Program-made: the position numbers and the translations under genes
The notes under the pieces: generated by a model
The model's database searches: none
What the model was told of the DNA's origin: nothing
The model's input: the letters and a program-made list of their open reading frames with translations, nothing else
Shown here: piece after piece, positions 11,395-22,905 of the stretch
Position numbering within the stretch: the first letter of the stretch is position 1
How the letters are laid out: each line of letters starts with the position of its first letter
Assembly: GCA_963575645.1 (NCBI GenBank)
Contig: OY754470.1
Span: 9,804,501-9,868,500 of the forward strand
From: Xanthostigma xanthostigma
Lineage: Eukaryota > Arthropoda > Insecta > Raphidioptera > Raphidiidae
Length of the DNA: 64,000 nucleotides
Direction of reading: 5' to 3'

Positions 11395-12060
11395 CCACAA
11401 GTGGGGAATGGTACTAGTTTAGGACAAAAATCACATTTCAAAAATTTTAAAATATCTTTCCGTTTTGAGGTCCCCCGAATCCAAAAAATATATTTTTGAA
11501 TAAACTCTGTGCGTCTATTAGTCTGTTAAATTTTTTGTCTGTTACTCTGTCTGTGAACACGATACAGGTCAAAGGGATGTGCGGATTGAATACAAATTTT
11601 GAGAGGATGTTTGGTATGCAAATGTGAAGAGCCCTATTGTTTTTGGGGAAAATCGGTGCATGCGCAGAAGAGATATTAGCCATAACGGTGTTTTTTATAT
11701 AATAATGGTATACTTTCCATAACGGCTTATTATTCTATTTATTTTTTCATGAAAGTTATGTAAAATTTTTTTTTCTAAACTTTATAGTTTCGGAAATATT
11801 TTGAAAATAAAAAAAAATCAGCCGCTCTTGTGTTTTATGGATAATAAACTAGTTCGGCATGCTTTGATTAATTTTTACATGACGTGGAACATATTCTGTA
11901 GGTAACAATGGCAACGAATAGCAAATATCATATTGAATCCTAGCCATTACCCGCGTCACCTCACACGATATCAGAAATTTTATTTTGTTTATTATAATCA
12001 AATATCAACATTTTTGAACTTGGAATAGTCCCGTCGCCAAATTGGCTGGAATTTTCTTTA
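11395..12060 (+). repeat. Repeat S, copy 1, with one palindromic minisatellite unit
   Basis: Order of blocks: Q-type start, TGTGAACACGATACAGGTCA, TTTTGAGAGGATGTTTGGTA, a GGTGCATGCGC palindromic unit (11650s), GTTTTTTATATAATAATGGT, GGCATGCTTTGATTAATTTT, and an end AATTGGCTGGAATTTT. The same order occurs at 51480-51985. HINE-like copies share the central blocks, so S and the HINE-like family are related or exchange interiors. Confidence 0.65.
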
Positions 12061-12540
12061 ATAATTTGAAATTATTTTTCTTAATATCCGACGCTTATAT
12101 GAAAACAAGAATACTCATTTGCTGGACGAAATGTATTTCTTGAGCCGAGCGCATTTTAATAGATAGACAGACAGTTTGTAGATTATAGACGCTCAACAGA
12201 TGAGGTCATCGGCGTCTATTCGGTTGCATTGTGCATTGTGACATAGTAAGGCACTGTAATAACGACTGAACGGAAAAGAAGTACCATTGGACGAAGACAT
12301 CAACAGAAATGTGAATCATCTCGACGATGATAATTTAGATGAAAACGAAGACAACATCTATTAATAATCGGTAATTTGAATAAAACACTTTTCTGTGAGA
12401 AATATCACACAAACCCGGATCTGCGATTTTTTCTAACCAGGGCAGAAACTTGATAATGGCGCATGCTCTCTCCAGCGTTTGAGATAAATTACATAAAAAA
12501 AACTCACAAATATATAATAGCATTTTTCAACCATATTATA
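12061..12540. other. Stretch with a small acidic open frame
   Basis: Mostly featureless. From 12263 to 12364 a frame ends in an acidic run (HLDDDNLDENEDNIY then stop). It could be the tail of a lost transposon protein, but nothing upstream supports it. Confidence 0.3.
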
Positions 12541-13225
12541 AAGGGTGGTTAAATTTTAAGGGCCGATGTTGAATGTGAACCACACCTAAACGTCAAGTTT
12601 TTTTCTGCATTTCATTTGACATTTCTCAATTTCAGACTAACTCAATTTGAACCATTGGAAAGATACACAATCGAGCAACGCGTTAAAGTTATTCAGGCTT
12701 ATTATGAAAATGGGCGTTCAAATCAAAATGCATATCGTGCACTTCGTGATTTTTTCGGTCAATTTAATCGTCCAAATGTGCGTACAATCGGAAAAATCGT
12801 GCAAAAATTTGAGCAAACCGGGTCTGTAGGACATGTGAAAATTCAATGGCCGTGTTATCTCACGTGGTGGCGATGTCAATTGGCCGCCAAGATCATGTGA
12901 TTTGACACCGTTGGACTTCTTTCTTTGGGGTTATTTGAAAGAAAAGGTGTACGTCGATTAGCCAGCAACAATTCAAGAGCTAAAGGATGAAATAATTCGG
13001 CACATTAACGGCATAGAACCTCAATTATGCCTCAGCGTCATCGAAAATTTGGACCATCGGATGGAGGTGTGCCGCCGAGGTCGCGGCGGCCATTTGGCCG
13101 ATATTTTGTTCCATACATAATTGAACCATACCATATTATCATAATAAAAAGAAATGACAATAATTTCCTAAATAATTTGTGTTTTATTCAAAATCAACAT
13201 CGGCCCTTAAAATTAAACCACCCGT
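12541..13225 (+). mobile_element. Internally deleted Tc1/mariner-type element
   Basis: Inverted ends of about 30 bp (GGGTGGTTAAATTTTAAGGG then CCGATGTTGA at the left, the same with small changes at the right) flanked by TA on both sides. 685 bp in total, roughly half of a full-length element, because the middle of the transposase is missing. Confidence 0.85.
12616..13120 (+). pseudogene. Broken mariner-type transposase (DUF4817-like N-terminus)
   Basis: Two pieces of one transposase remain. The first (from about 12655, frame 1) begins LERYTIEQRVKVIQAYYENG and continues to a TIGKIVQKFEQTGSV motif: the helix-turn-helix DNA-binding region often annotated as DUF4817. The second (12854-13120, frame 2) contains WPPRSCDLTPLDFFLWG and runs to LADILFHT and a stop; the D in PLDFF (12914) aligns with the third catalytic acid of mariner-type DD(E/D) transposases. 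Between them the first two catalytic residues are deleted and the frame is shifted, and an in-frame TAG follows YVD in the second piece. The original initiator ATG before E-R-Y has become TTG. It cannot make active transposase but could be mobilised by a relative. Confidence 0.85.
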
Positions 13226-13839
13226 TATTATGATTTTGGCGCTGCCTGAAACTGCCAACCGGCGGGTGCCCCGGTTTTCCCTCCCCCCCAAGATCCGGGG
13301 CTGATATCACTTAAGAAAGTAGGTTTCCTAACTTGCCGGTTTTACATTTAGGACAGCCTATAAGTACTTGAAAAAATATTGAAATGGAAAAGAAAGTTTA
13401 TATACCCAAACCAAGGTTTATATTTAATAGGATTTGGTGAACATGAGCCTTAAGTATAATAAATATTTTGATAAGAAAACGTTTTCTCAATTACTATCGG
13501 TTACACTCTGTATGTCGTGTGTTTCTCTAACCTTTAGCCCTCTGTGAACATCTCCCTTCTGTTAAAATGTGCTGTCTACAAACTTTTTTACAACTTACCT
13601 AACTTACTTATTTTCATCACGTTTTTGCTACCTTTTTGCATTTGACTAAATCAAGTAATAAGATAACTTTGATTTAACACGCTAACTTACGAATATTTAT
13701 TTTTATTTTTATATGTGTCTGACGCGTTTTTTAGGTTTAAAAAAATGTGCTAATGCAGTTGGGAAAACAAAAGATATCGATTTATTCATTTGTTACCAAC
13801 AACAATTTTATTATTGACAAATTATTATGCTCCCTTTCT
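13226..13839. other. AT-rich stretch, nothing identified
   Basis: About 610 bases with a short GC-rich patch (13250-13305, C-rich run) and no identifiable gene. Confidence 0.45.
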
Positions 13840-14011
13840 AATTAATAAGAAAAATCGCAGGATTGTGGACAAAAAAAAATTTCAAAACAATAATAAATTA
13901 TTGTTTTGAAATTTTTTATTGTACTTGAAAAAGTCTAAATCTATAGATGAAATGTCGTACATTAATAAATATAATTTGTTGTCCACAATTCTGCGATTTT
14001 TCTTATTAATT
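13840..14011. mobile_element. MITE with about 30-bp inverted ends
   Basis: AATTAATAAGAAAAATCGCA with GATTGTGGACAA at the left is repeated inverted at the right with one or two changes. A second nested inverted repeat (TTTCAAAACAATAATAAATT region) occupies the left-centre. Confidence 0.65.
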
Positions 14012-14222
14012 ATTATCTCGATGGACACGATATCTAATAATTATTTATACACTCCCTTTCCTCTAAAAGTGCATCCAGTAATGAAATAAAAATAAATATT
14101 ATAGGTACCTATAACAATTATTATTTATTTTTATTTTCTATTTAAAAATATGAAAAATCATTGAAAACGAATAGCGTAAAAATGGATTTTAAATTTTTGT
14201 AATTGCTTATTTTTCGCAATAG

Positions 14223-14348
14223 CCAATAAATAAATTAACTGCCATATCATATTTTCTATTTAAAAAAAAAGTTATTTTTATTATAATATAAAAATTACTT
14301 AATTTTTTTAAATAGAAAATATGATATGCCAGTTAATTTATTTATTGG
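14223..14348. repeat. Fold-back repeat, about 45-bp arms
   Basis: CCAATAAATAAATTAACTG with CATATCATATTTTCTATTT is followed, after about 35 AT bases, by its near-perfect reverse complement. Confidence 0.65.
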
Positions 14349-14476
14349 TTAATATAAAATAAGCACTATAAAATAGTATATTACATCACAAGGGCCGAAA
14401 GTTGAATTCGCCTCGGGCTCATGACGCGCAGGGCCAAGATTTCAACTTTTAAGGCCCGTTTAGTGTATACGATTTT

Positions 14477-14700
14477 TCTTCATATCCGCTCGAAAGTACG
14501 TACTTTCGTCAGCAGGGACGAAAGATTGACATTTACTCCCAGTGAGAACGGAGGGAGGAAAAAATTTCTCATGCGTATTTATACTCGTAACTAGGGTTAC
14601 CGCTGTCATTTAATATAATATATAACAGGGAGTAAATGTCAAACTTTCGTCCCTGCTATAAGGTACGGAAAGTACGTACTTTCGATCGAAGTATGAAGAA
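14477..14700. mobile_element. MITE with compound inverted ends
   Basis: Ends TTCTTCATA, then a GAAAGTACGTACTTTC palindrome, then GCAGGGACGAAAG and TGACATTTACTCCC; the right half repeats these in reverse complement. 224 bp, no coding capacity. Confidence 0.65.
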
Positions 14701-15044
14701 AATTCTTTCTGAGGCTATATTTTATTTTCAATGATTTTTCTGTCAGTCGCTATTAAATGTCTTTGAATAACATATTAAAGTTTTAATGAAAATTTATGAG
14801 TTTTTAAAAGCAAATGAAAAGGAAAATTCTTATTTGCATCTTCATCAGTTTATTGACGAGTTTAACAAACTTTTGGAAATAATGATCGCAGCTATTAAAC
14901 TTTAAATATATTAGTAAATATATTGTATAGAATGACACTGCCCTATACCTACTTTAAAAAAATATATGGAAACGATCTTTCCATCGAAACTGTTAGATTC
15001 CTCATCAGATGTACCTATAACCTATATCACCGAAAGTGGTAACA
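14701..15044. other. AT-rich stretch, nothing identified
   Basis: About 340 bases without supported features. Confidence 0.45.
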
Positions 15045-15440
15045 GTGTATAATTCGTGAATCCAAGTTTAAATAGTCTTTTATTCAACTCGAGATTTACT
15101 ATCGAAAACTGCTGAGGTGTATTTTTTTTGTACTTCAAACGTAACTAGAATTGCACATGCATTTTTATTTTCTAACGGACACATATTTTTTACATTTTTG
15201 AAATCTACATTTTTTCTATAAATTCATATAAAATTTGAAATAAGGTTACAGAAGAAAATATTCTAGAGAAAAGATTTCAATTTATTAATTAATACATTCA
15301 TAGAACTCCACACGTATGTAAATTGTTAATAAATTATTGTTACTGTGTATTTAATAAATAAATTGAAAACGTTTCTCTAGCATATTTTCTTATGTAACCT
15401 TATTACTTATATGAATTTATAAAGAAGAAAATGAAAAAGA
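15045..15440 (+). repeat. Repeat Z, copy 2, with inverted segment
   Basis: Starts GTGGTAACAGTGTATAATTC and TTATTCAACTCGAGA as in copy 1. Its end block (CTATAAATTCATATAAAATT to AGAAAATATTCTAGAGAAA, 15218-15275) recurs inverted at 15368-15425, so a second partial copy lies head to head. Confidence 0.5.
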
Positions 15441-15889
15441 CGTAATACAATTCAAACACAGTACGTTATTGAGGTTTATATAGTAATTATTGTTTTTGTG
15501 AAAATTATCTCTAATAAATAATCTTATTCCGGCTTAAAATAGTCGACCTAAAGGATAAATGATAGTGGTCAACTATAAGCAAACAACGTTTTCAGGCTTT
15601 TTACCAAGACAGAGCTAATATAGTATACTCAACAATGTGTATACATGATGTTTGAAAAATAGGCCGTTAAACTTCAACGACAATTTTGCACCAGAAGCTG
15701 CAACATTTATTAATTTGAAAATACATCTGGCTAACTTTTCAAAGCAAAAAAGAGTGATCAATTAAAAAAAAATTATAGAACGTATACTATAAATTCATTG
15801 GAGTGAATCATACACTCTTACTTCAACATAAGTTTATATGCATAGTATACGGCATTACACTAGTTAAATCTATTTGTTTAAAAGTTTTC
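15441..15889. other. AT-rich stretch, nothing identified
   Basis: About 450 bases without supported features. Confidence 0.45.
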
Positions 15890-16528
15890 GGTAAAATGTA
15901 TTCTGAAATACATGCGCAGTGATAGGACGGTAACAAAACGTTCATTGTTTCTGAACAGAACACACACTATGGCAATAGTGTTTATTTGTGGGCGTTTGTT
16001 CAAGTCTCCCACGTGACAAGATATACTGCTTCCTGATTGGTTCTTGCTCATACCTAGCAGCGGACCTAGCAAGAAAAATAGCCCCTGTTCTAATTTTAAA
16101 AACTATCTTGAGAGCTAACAGGCGAGCTCGCAGTGGCGTCACTTCCAGCTTCGTATAATACGCACCGCGAATCTAAAAGGCTCGGAAGTTACATGCGAAT
16201 GCGGGCTTGCGCTTGTACAGTCTGTTGAAAAACTACAAACTCGCAACTCAACAAAACTATAATAACAATAACAAATTGACAATAGCGTCCTCGACCGTAC
16301 TTTAAAGCAGGAAAGCGACAAGTGACGAAGGCAACGAACGATTACGCGGTCAATAACCGGCGAGCGCACGTTCCGTGCAGGTAGCTGGGAGGTGGTGGGA
16401 GTCTTAAGGGCTCTAAAATGTGCCTTTGCGACTAACTTCCGAACCTCTTAGATTCGTGGCCCGTAGTTATCCCAGCCTACCGGCATGCAGAAATCCAAGC
16501 AATGTTTCTAGCCTCGTATGCAGCGGGC
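15890..16528 (-). mobile_element. MITE W, copy 1, interrupted by repeat Z
   Basis: On the minus strand the sequence matches the copy at 29351-29782: the terminal CGCTGCATACGAGGCTAG (16505-16525), GAAGCTGGAAGTGACGCCAC (16131-16150), GGGGCTATTTTTCTTGC and CACGTGGGAGACTTGAACAA. Between 16153 and 16490 repeat Z and other sequence are inserted. The far end (low coordinates) has no recognisable terminal repeat. Confidence 0.6.
16153..16372 (+). repeat. Repeat Z, copy 3, nested in MITE W
   Basis: Matches 8055-8260 over ACTACAAACTCGCAACTCAA, AAAGCAGGAAAGCGACAAGTG and GGCAACGA. It separates two parts of MITE W. Confidence 0.6.
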
Positions 16529-16750
16529 TTAAACTGTATACAGTATAGTTTGTCGGAGCATACATAAGTTATCCCAAAGCGCCTTTGGCACTTGGCATTC
16601 GTGCTGACATATTATAGCACTGCTCTCGTAGCTCGCTTCGCCTCGGTCATCCCCCGTCCTGGCGCTAGTGGCCACGGGGCCACATTTACAATGCAACGGC
16701 ACACGCCTCAAGTCATACGAGGGCTCGGATAGTAAGATCTCCTAACCTCT
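16529..16750. other. GC-richer patch of unknown nature
   Basis: This 200-base stretch is visibly richer in G and C than its surroundings (e.g. CTCGCTTCGCCTCGGTCATC). The 60-codon minus-strand frame in it resembles no protein I recognise. Possibly another repeat seen once here. Confidence 0.35.
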
Positions 16751-17129
16751 AAATTTTAGTATACTACGTTGTATTCACGATTCTGTTCACGATAGCAGCT
16801 TGTACTAAAAGCATCCGCCGCTTATCATAAATAAGGGTTTAGGAACAGCTTTATATTAATATTTAGCCCTGTATAATATATAAGAAAACTCTTATTTCAA
16901 AACGAATGAAATCTCATTTTTTAACTTCTCAGTATATTGGGAAGCGTATTAACGTCCAGAAGAAATTTTATAAATAAAATACTGCAAAAAAGTGGATTGT
17001 AAACGCAACCTCCCGAATAAAAAATGATTATCAAAAACAGTCCTACCTTTTTTTTTTTGTTTAAACAAAATGATTGCATTAAAGTGTATTTTAAGATTTC
17101 TTGAAAAATATTTGTCGGGTCTAAATTGT
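16751..17129. other. AT-rich stretch, nothing identified
   Basis: About 380 bases without supported features. Confidence 0.45.
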
Positions 17130-18270
17130 TAATCTATATATTAATAGGCCGCTGGACCGATTTCGATGAACGAGGTGTCGTTTGAAACGACTCGACGTAC
17201 AGATATGTAGTAGAGTGTCAGAATTCTAACGATCGAAAACTGATATTCAAAAATCAATTATTTTTAACCTAATAAAATAGATGGTATATTATGAGCAGGC
17301 AGTGGAAGAAACAATTTATATTTGATATCTCAAAATAATTACGATTCACTTTTAATTTTAAATTTAAACGAGAATTTATTTGATTTAAAAGGAACAAAGA
17401 TGAATAATATGTTTTCAGCGAGTAGTTTTAAGTAATATAAATAATTCCAAATTTCGTAAATCTTTTCATGTTTTTATGCATTTTGAAAATCTGCAACCAT
17501 ATATCACTTTTAGTTTCGGAGACATGGGTGTTTATTTATATTATTAGAGAAAAACTTAAAAACGCCATAACTTCTAAACGACTAATGATACAGACGTGTG
17601 AGTTGTCGGAATCGATTCAGTGCAATTTTTTCTATAGGAATAATCTCAGTCGTAAGTCGTATATAAAACATTATGTCATAGAATTCTGAGTTTTTTTAAA
17701 AACGGAAAAAGTAAGAAGGTGGGACCCTTCTTTCGAAATTGGAAAAATTTTGAAAAATAAGTTCACTCTATTTCGTTTGATATTACGCATACTTATAGAA
17801 AAAGTCCCTCTGAATCGATTCCGATCATACGCAACCGTGTATCTCTTTTAGTTTCGGAGATGTAGCCAATTTTAACTGCATAAATTTTTGTACGCTTTAA
17901 ACCGTCATAGCGTCTAAACTAATCGAGATACAAATTTGCGCTTAGGCCTATTCGATTCAGCGTACTTTTTTCTATAAGACACGTCAATATTAAGCATGTC
18001 GAAGATATTTATATATTTTTCCAAATATCGTAAATCATTTCATGTTTTTATGCGTTTTGCATATTTGCAACTTTTTAAGACACTAAATGATTTTTGGCCT
18101 GTTTTATATAAACCGAACTTATAGAAAAAGTCAAGCTTAATCGATTCCGGCAATCCACAACCATAAAATTGTAAAATTTTTGTTAAATGTGTTTGCTCTG
18201 TTTCGGTCGATTTTAGGCACACTTATAGAAAAACTCATTCTGAATCGTTTCCGACCATCTGCAATTCTGT
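17130..18270 (+). repeat. Degenerate tandem modules
   Basis: Several blocks recur in the same order with drift: TTTTAGTTTCGGAGA (17508, 17847), TCATGTTTTTATGC (17465, 18040), CTTCTAAACGACTAATGATA against a similar block 340 bases on, and GAATCGATTCCGA-type motifs at about 17820, 18140 and 18240, each preceded by CTTATAGAAAAA. This pattern is typical of modular non-coding parts of transposons; element class not determined. Confidence 0.5.
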
Positions 18271-19065
18271 ATATCCTGTGCAACTTGAAAATAGTACGAT
18301 TTTATCTGTTAAACTTAGAAAACAGTATTTCAGGCTGTGTGGACAGCTTTAAGAAAGTAGAAGCTTCCCAAACGTCAGAAGTTCGCATCCTCTTTGCTCA
18401 AGGATCAAGGACTATGTGCGTAAATACTCAGGAGGACAAGAAAGCAGCGGTTATTCCGGGTGAAACATACACATGTGTACTCTATTTTATATAAAGTGTG
18501 AAAAGCAGCGCAATGTGACCGCCCTACATAGTATACTCAATTGGGTTAAAACATATATCGACGGTACCAAAGACAAGCATCGTATCTTAAAAACGTCACT
18601 CTTGAAGGAATAAATGGAAGTATTATTTAAAGACCACGCACGCTACCAGCTAACTGCACTAACCCCAATATAAACCAGCACAAACCATCAACTTTTAATG
18701 CAGCTTTGGTAATGTGCGGTAGACATTGTGCAGTTCCTCAAGTAGTTTTATCAATGAAACTTAATTAATGACACGTCACTAGCATACTAGATCGGTTCAG
18801 TACGATTATACAGAAATTGCAGGTGACCGACTGACGATCGTTGCCGACTGCTGGATACAGGTGCTGGTCTAATGTGCGCTACTCCATTAAATAACACGCA
18901 TACCTTCACGAACAGGCACTTTCATTCCGAGCTGTGCTGGTCATACCGGTTTATGTTTGACAAATGTGTTCGTTCTTTTATTGTATGTACGGTTTTTGAT
19001 GGAATTAAATTGTAAAATGATAAGAAGTTGGAATCAAGAATAGATGATTTTACATATAAGAAATG
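18271..19065. other. Stretch without identified features
   Basis: About 800 bases; the 104-codon frame 18180-18494 overlaps the degenerate modules and looks accidental. Confidence 0.45.
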
Positions 19066-19078
19066 TCTTAATATTTAA

Positions 19079-19348
19079 ATCTTTGATTAACGTCTGATTA
19101 GAACTCTTCAATAAATAAAATTATCGACCAATTTTTCAGACAATATTTTAACAAAAAATATAATTAATACAATAACGTTTCAATCCGGATTTGGACCTTC
19201 TTCAGAACTGATCTAAAAAATAATTAATATTTAATTTCTAATTCGTTTTATATAAAATTATTAATTAGTATCAAAATATTGAAACGTCAATGTATTAATT
19301 ATATTTTTTGTAAATATATTGTCTGAAAAATTGGTTGATAATTTTATT
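19079..19348 (-). mobile_element. Palindromic Penelope-like element P, copy 1
   Basis: Starts ATCTTTGATTAACGTCTGAT, then AATAAATAAAATTATCGACC, and ends with the reverse complement of the latter. Flanked by identical 13-bp direct repeats TCTTAATATTTAA (19066-19078, 19349-19361). A hammerhead-like core lies on the minus strand (19177-19205): CTGAAGA, a 5-bp stem GGTCC/GGATT, then GAAAC. Long variable duplications and hammerhead motifs are features of Penelope-like retroelements. No reverse transcriptase is present. Confidence 0.6.
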
Positions 19349-19361
19349 TCTTAATATTTAA

Positions 19362-20654
19362 GTTACGGTAGTGTTGTGACAGTCGATAATAATATATGTT
19401 TCAAGAGAAATTTTTGTGAATAAAATGCATTTAATGTATCACGCGTGTAGAAGTGACAAGAATGTTTGGCACATAGTTTAATCTCTGGAACACAATACAG
19501 TAGAGCTTCGTTTATTAGGGGGCGGAACGTAGATGATTAATACGTTTCAGAGTCAACTCTATAATTTGACTGCAGATTACAGAAATTTAGCTTAATTCAG
19601 AAAGTTTAAATCAACAACCAAAATATTACCTACTCATTTTATTCAAATGTATTCTTAAAGAGTAATCGTGTTTGAGAATTTAAAAATACTGTACGTGCCA
19701 CTTTATTATTTTTCTTTTTTTAAATTTGTAAACGCGCAGCAGCGTGGCTATATGCGTTATATTATTTGGTTAAGTTATAAACACTTGGCTGAAGATGTTG
19801 CAACACCACCAAGACTTTAATTGTGTTGACGGGTACAAAAATAAAAAAAAAATGAATATAAAATTCAACAAAAACGTGATATAATATTTATTAACGTATT
19901 ACGAAAGACTAGTACATAAAAACTTTTAATATAAATGTAAAATCAATTTAACTTAAAATACTGTGCACTTTTATTCTTATACTGAGCAGGAGTGATGTTT
20001 TTCAAATGAATGCTATCACCCTACTGCCTTAGCCGGTCCTCTTACTTACTTATGCATCCGTTTTTTTTTTATTTTACTAAGCATTACTTTGTTTTATAAA
20101 TTATTACTATTGCCGATTGTACACTTTCCTGACAAAGATTTTATTTAACCCTGTTCGGGTCGTTACAATGTATTCTGTAGTTGTAAGATGATCTTGATTA
20201 TGATGTTTGAGACGATGATGATGGTGTGTATACGGTGGATACGGATGCAGCTGGCAATGATGAAGATATATTGATGAGATGAGCAACTTTATTATTATTT
20301 GAAAATATTCAAGCAAGATTACATCTGCATAACATAGTAGGTGATGAATAATTAAGAGACGGCCAATCGAGGTTATGTTGGACATAAAGTGACTAGGATG
20401 CTTCCAAGTAAATCATGAATTGCTGCATCGGTTACTTTGGGTTTAAGTTTGTCATGTTTTCCTTCAAATTAATATTGAAGTAGTTCTCCAAAATCAGGTC
20501 ATTGTCGAGAAACCGCTGTCATTCTCTCTTATCCTTTCCCCGTTTTCTTTACATTTAAGGGGTATAGAAAGTACTTGTTAAAACTTTCTGACCACAAAAA
20601 GAAACTAAGTTGAACTTGAACTCGGCAACAATTACAAAAATAATCTATATTATT
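19362..20654. other. AT-rich stretch, nothing identified
   Basis: About 1.3 kb; no supported gene or element. Confidence 0.45.
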
Positions 20655-21050
20655 ATAGCGGTCTGTCCCGGTTTCACCCTGCAAAATGTTTTTGTTTGCG
20701 ATCCGGCGTCTGAACTAATCAAGCTTTCAGCAAATTCTACCGGATTTACTTCTGAACTAATAGCTTTGAGCGAATTCTATCAGATGTCACAACTTGGTAA
20801 AAAAACAGTTTTTTTTTGTTTGATTCTGAACTAATAGCTTTGAGTAAATTCTATGAGATGTCGCTATATGTTACTAAAACAGTTTTTTTTTAAACAGCGT
20901 AATTTTGTACAAAATATTTAATAAAACTATCCTATAGCGTAAGTTAAACTAAGCAAGACACATTTACAAAATTTCATTAAAATAGGTTCAGTGGTTTCGG
21001 AGAATAGCGTGGACAAATATCATGACAAAAGATTTTTAGATATATAAAGA
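20655..21050 (+). mobile_element. Non-autonomous element T, plus-strand copy
   Basis: Begins TATTATAGCGGTCTGTCCCG, contains CTGAACTAATAGCTTTGAG blocks twice, and ends near GTTCAGTGGTTTCGGAGAAT and an ATATATAAAGATAAG tail. A diverged inverted copy is at 41535-41925. Probably a decayed non-autonomous transposon; superfamily uncertain. Confidence 0.55.
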
Positions 21051-21114
21051 TAAGTATTTTCCATTTAGTAAAGATTGTTTAATCGATGTTATTAGTTGAT
21101 CTTTATAAATTAAT

Positions 21115-21375
21115 AAGTGGCCCCGTCCGGGTTCGCCCGAATTTGTAGATTGTCAGCGTTTTTTTGTCGACTTACGTTGCAAAATTGGTCTCCACTATAA
21201 AAGCGCTTTTACTTTAACGCGATAGTATATAGCATATGTTCATCCTAAAGGTTCATTCTAAATACTGGTGAAAAAATGTTGAAATCGGATGAGTAGTTTT
21301 GGAGATTATCCTCTTCATATACACAAACTCACAAAATTCGCACTCCTTTTTATAATATTAGTACCTATAGATATT
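21115..21375 (+). repeat. Interspersed repeat ending TATAATATTAGTA
   Basis: Starts TGGCCCCGTCCGGGTTCGCC and ends CTTTTTATAATATTAGTACC, with a GAAATCGGATGAGTAGTTTT block. This layout is common in insect non-autonomous repeats; assignment is from general resemblance only. Confidence 0.45.
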
Positions 21376-21895
21376 CATTTACTGTTTTAATATCATTATT
21401 ATTCAGTAAATTGATTACTAATTAAAACAGACAAAATTTTAGTTGGTATATTTAAAGAGTACACGTTTCGGCCAATCTCGTGGGCGGTGGCACTTTTAAA
21501 CAACTTTTTTCCCAGTAGTGAAATTTATTTTACTGTTGGTGTATATATAATAAAAATTTTAGTATTATTATCAACTTTATGTATTAAAAACTTTTCTATG
21601 GAAAAAAATATTAGGTAGGTGCTCTGAAGATAATAATTTTTTTTATATTTAGAAATATAACAGAAAAAGAAAAAAGTTTTAATTTAGTTTTTAACTTTTA
21701 TAAATATTATTTTCAGATATATATACTTTTGTAATATTGTAACCCGTTTAATTGACAAATAGAATCATTTTGTGTATTATTTATTTTATGGCGAATAACG
21801 TAAACTAAAGCGCCTATACATATTATGTACTCGATTTGTCTGGAATTTGTGTCTCACGCTTTTTCGTTAAATATGGTTTCTACATCATCTATAGT
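21376..21895. other. AT-rich stretch with a V-type motif
   Basis: At 21788-21880 the block GCGAATAACGTAAACTAAAG then CGCCTATAC and a CTCACGCTTTTTCG end resembles 42062-42180. Otherwise featureless. Confidence 0.45.
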
Positions 21896-22229
21896 TCTAT
21901 ACTAATATATAAAGCTGAAGAGTTTGTTTGATTGAAGGCGCTAATCTCAGAAACTACTGGTTCGAATTGAAAAAAAAATAAATTGTTGGTTAGCCCATTT
22001 ATCGAGGAAGGCTACAGGCTATATAATATCACGCTACGATGAATAGGAGCGGAGCATCAATGAAAAATGTTGCAAAATGTAACTCAAAATGTGTCCGTCC
22101 GACAAAAACTTTTGAACGGTAACTCCGATCATCATAAAATTTGGACACTACATTCATCTCTAAGATGAATGTGTGTACTCATGTACCTCCCCCCCTATTC
22201 GTTCTTTTGCACCCGGGTGAAACCGCTAG
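21896..22229 (+). mobile_element. Non-autonomous Helitron, 334 bp, uninterrupted
   Basis: Starts TCTATACTAATATATAAAGC and ends GAAACCGCTAG followed by T. Just upstream of the end is the perfect palindrome CACCCGGGTG, the expected 3' hairpin of Helitrons. It is the empty-site reference for the insertion in the copy at 6693. Confidence 0.85.
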
Positions 22230-22905
22230 TAATTGGTATAAATACTTCTTAGCCCTGTCCGGTTTGTGTAGGTCAGTAGAACATAATAAATTCGCAGAGG
22301 CGACTTTGAAGGAGAAAAGAAAAATATAATTAGATATATGTAAAAAAAAAACTGTACTGAATTCATGAATATTATTGTATGGGAAGATTAAAATACGATT
22401 TATTTCCTTTTTTTATAATCGATTTTCTGGTTTGAAAGAAAAGTTCTGCAGTCATTTCAATTTGTGGATTTTAAATAATTAAATTCCTAGAATTTAAATG
22501 CAAATGAATGAACCGATTTTTATTTAATAAAGACTGTACGGTGGTATTATGTGCGAAACTCAATTGTATATATACAATGGTATGAAGTACACTATCGTTC
22601 AAGTTTCTTCAACCTTATATAATGTTAATGACTTCATTATATAATTTGTATTTATTACTGTTTGACTAATTCGATTTCCTTTAGTCTTTAATAATGAATT
22701 ACATTGAATTGACATTTTTCACGTGCGTGCCGTTATCTGATTCCTGTCTAGCGCATGTGCGTGTCGTGTATTTGTTATTAATTAATGACAGTAATTATAA
22801 TAGTACTCGGAAAAACGTTAATCTGTAGATGTGTTTTTAAGATATGTGATGTGAACAAAATGATATCTTATACCCGACTGGCGAGTATCAATCGAAAAAT
22901 GTTTA
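22230..22905. other. AT-rich stretch, nothing identified
   Basis: About 680 bases without supported features. Confidence 0.45.

Noticed and set aside
12263-12364. Acidic tail of a transposon protein
   Set aside because: Only about 33 codons, no upstream continuation, no family signature.
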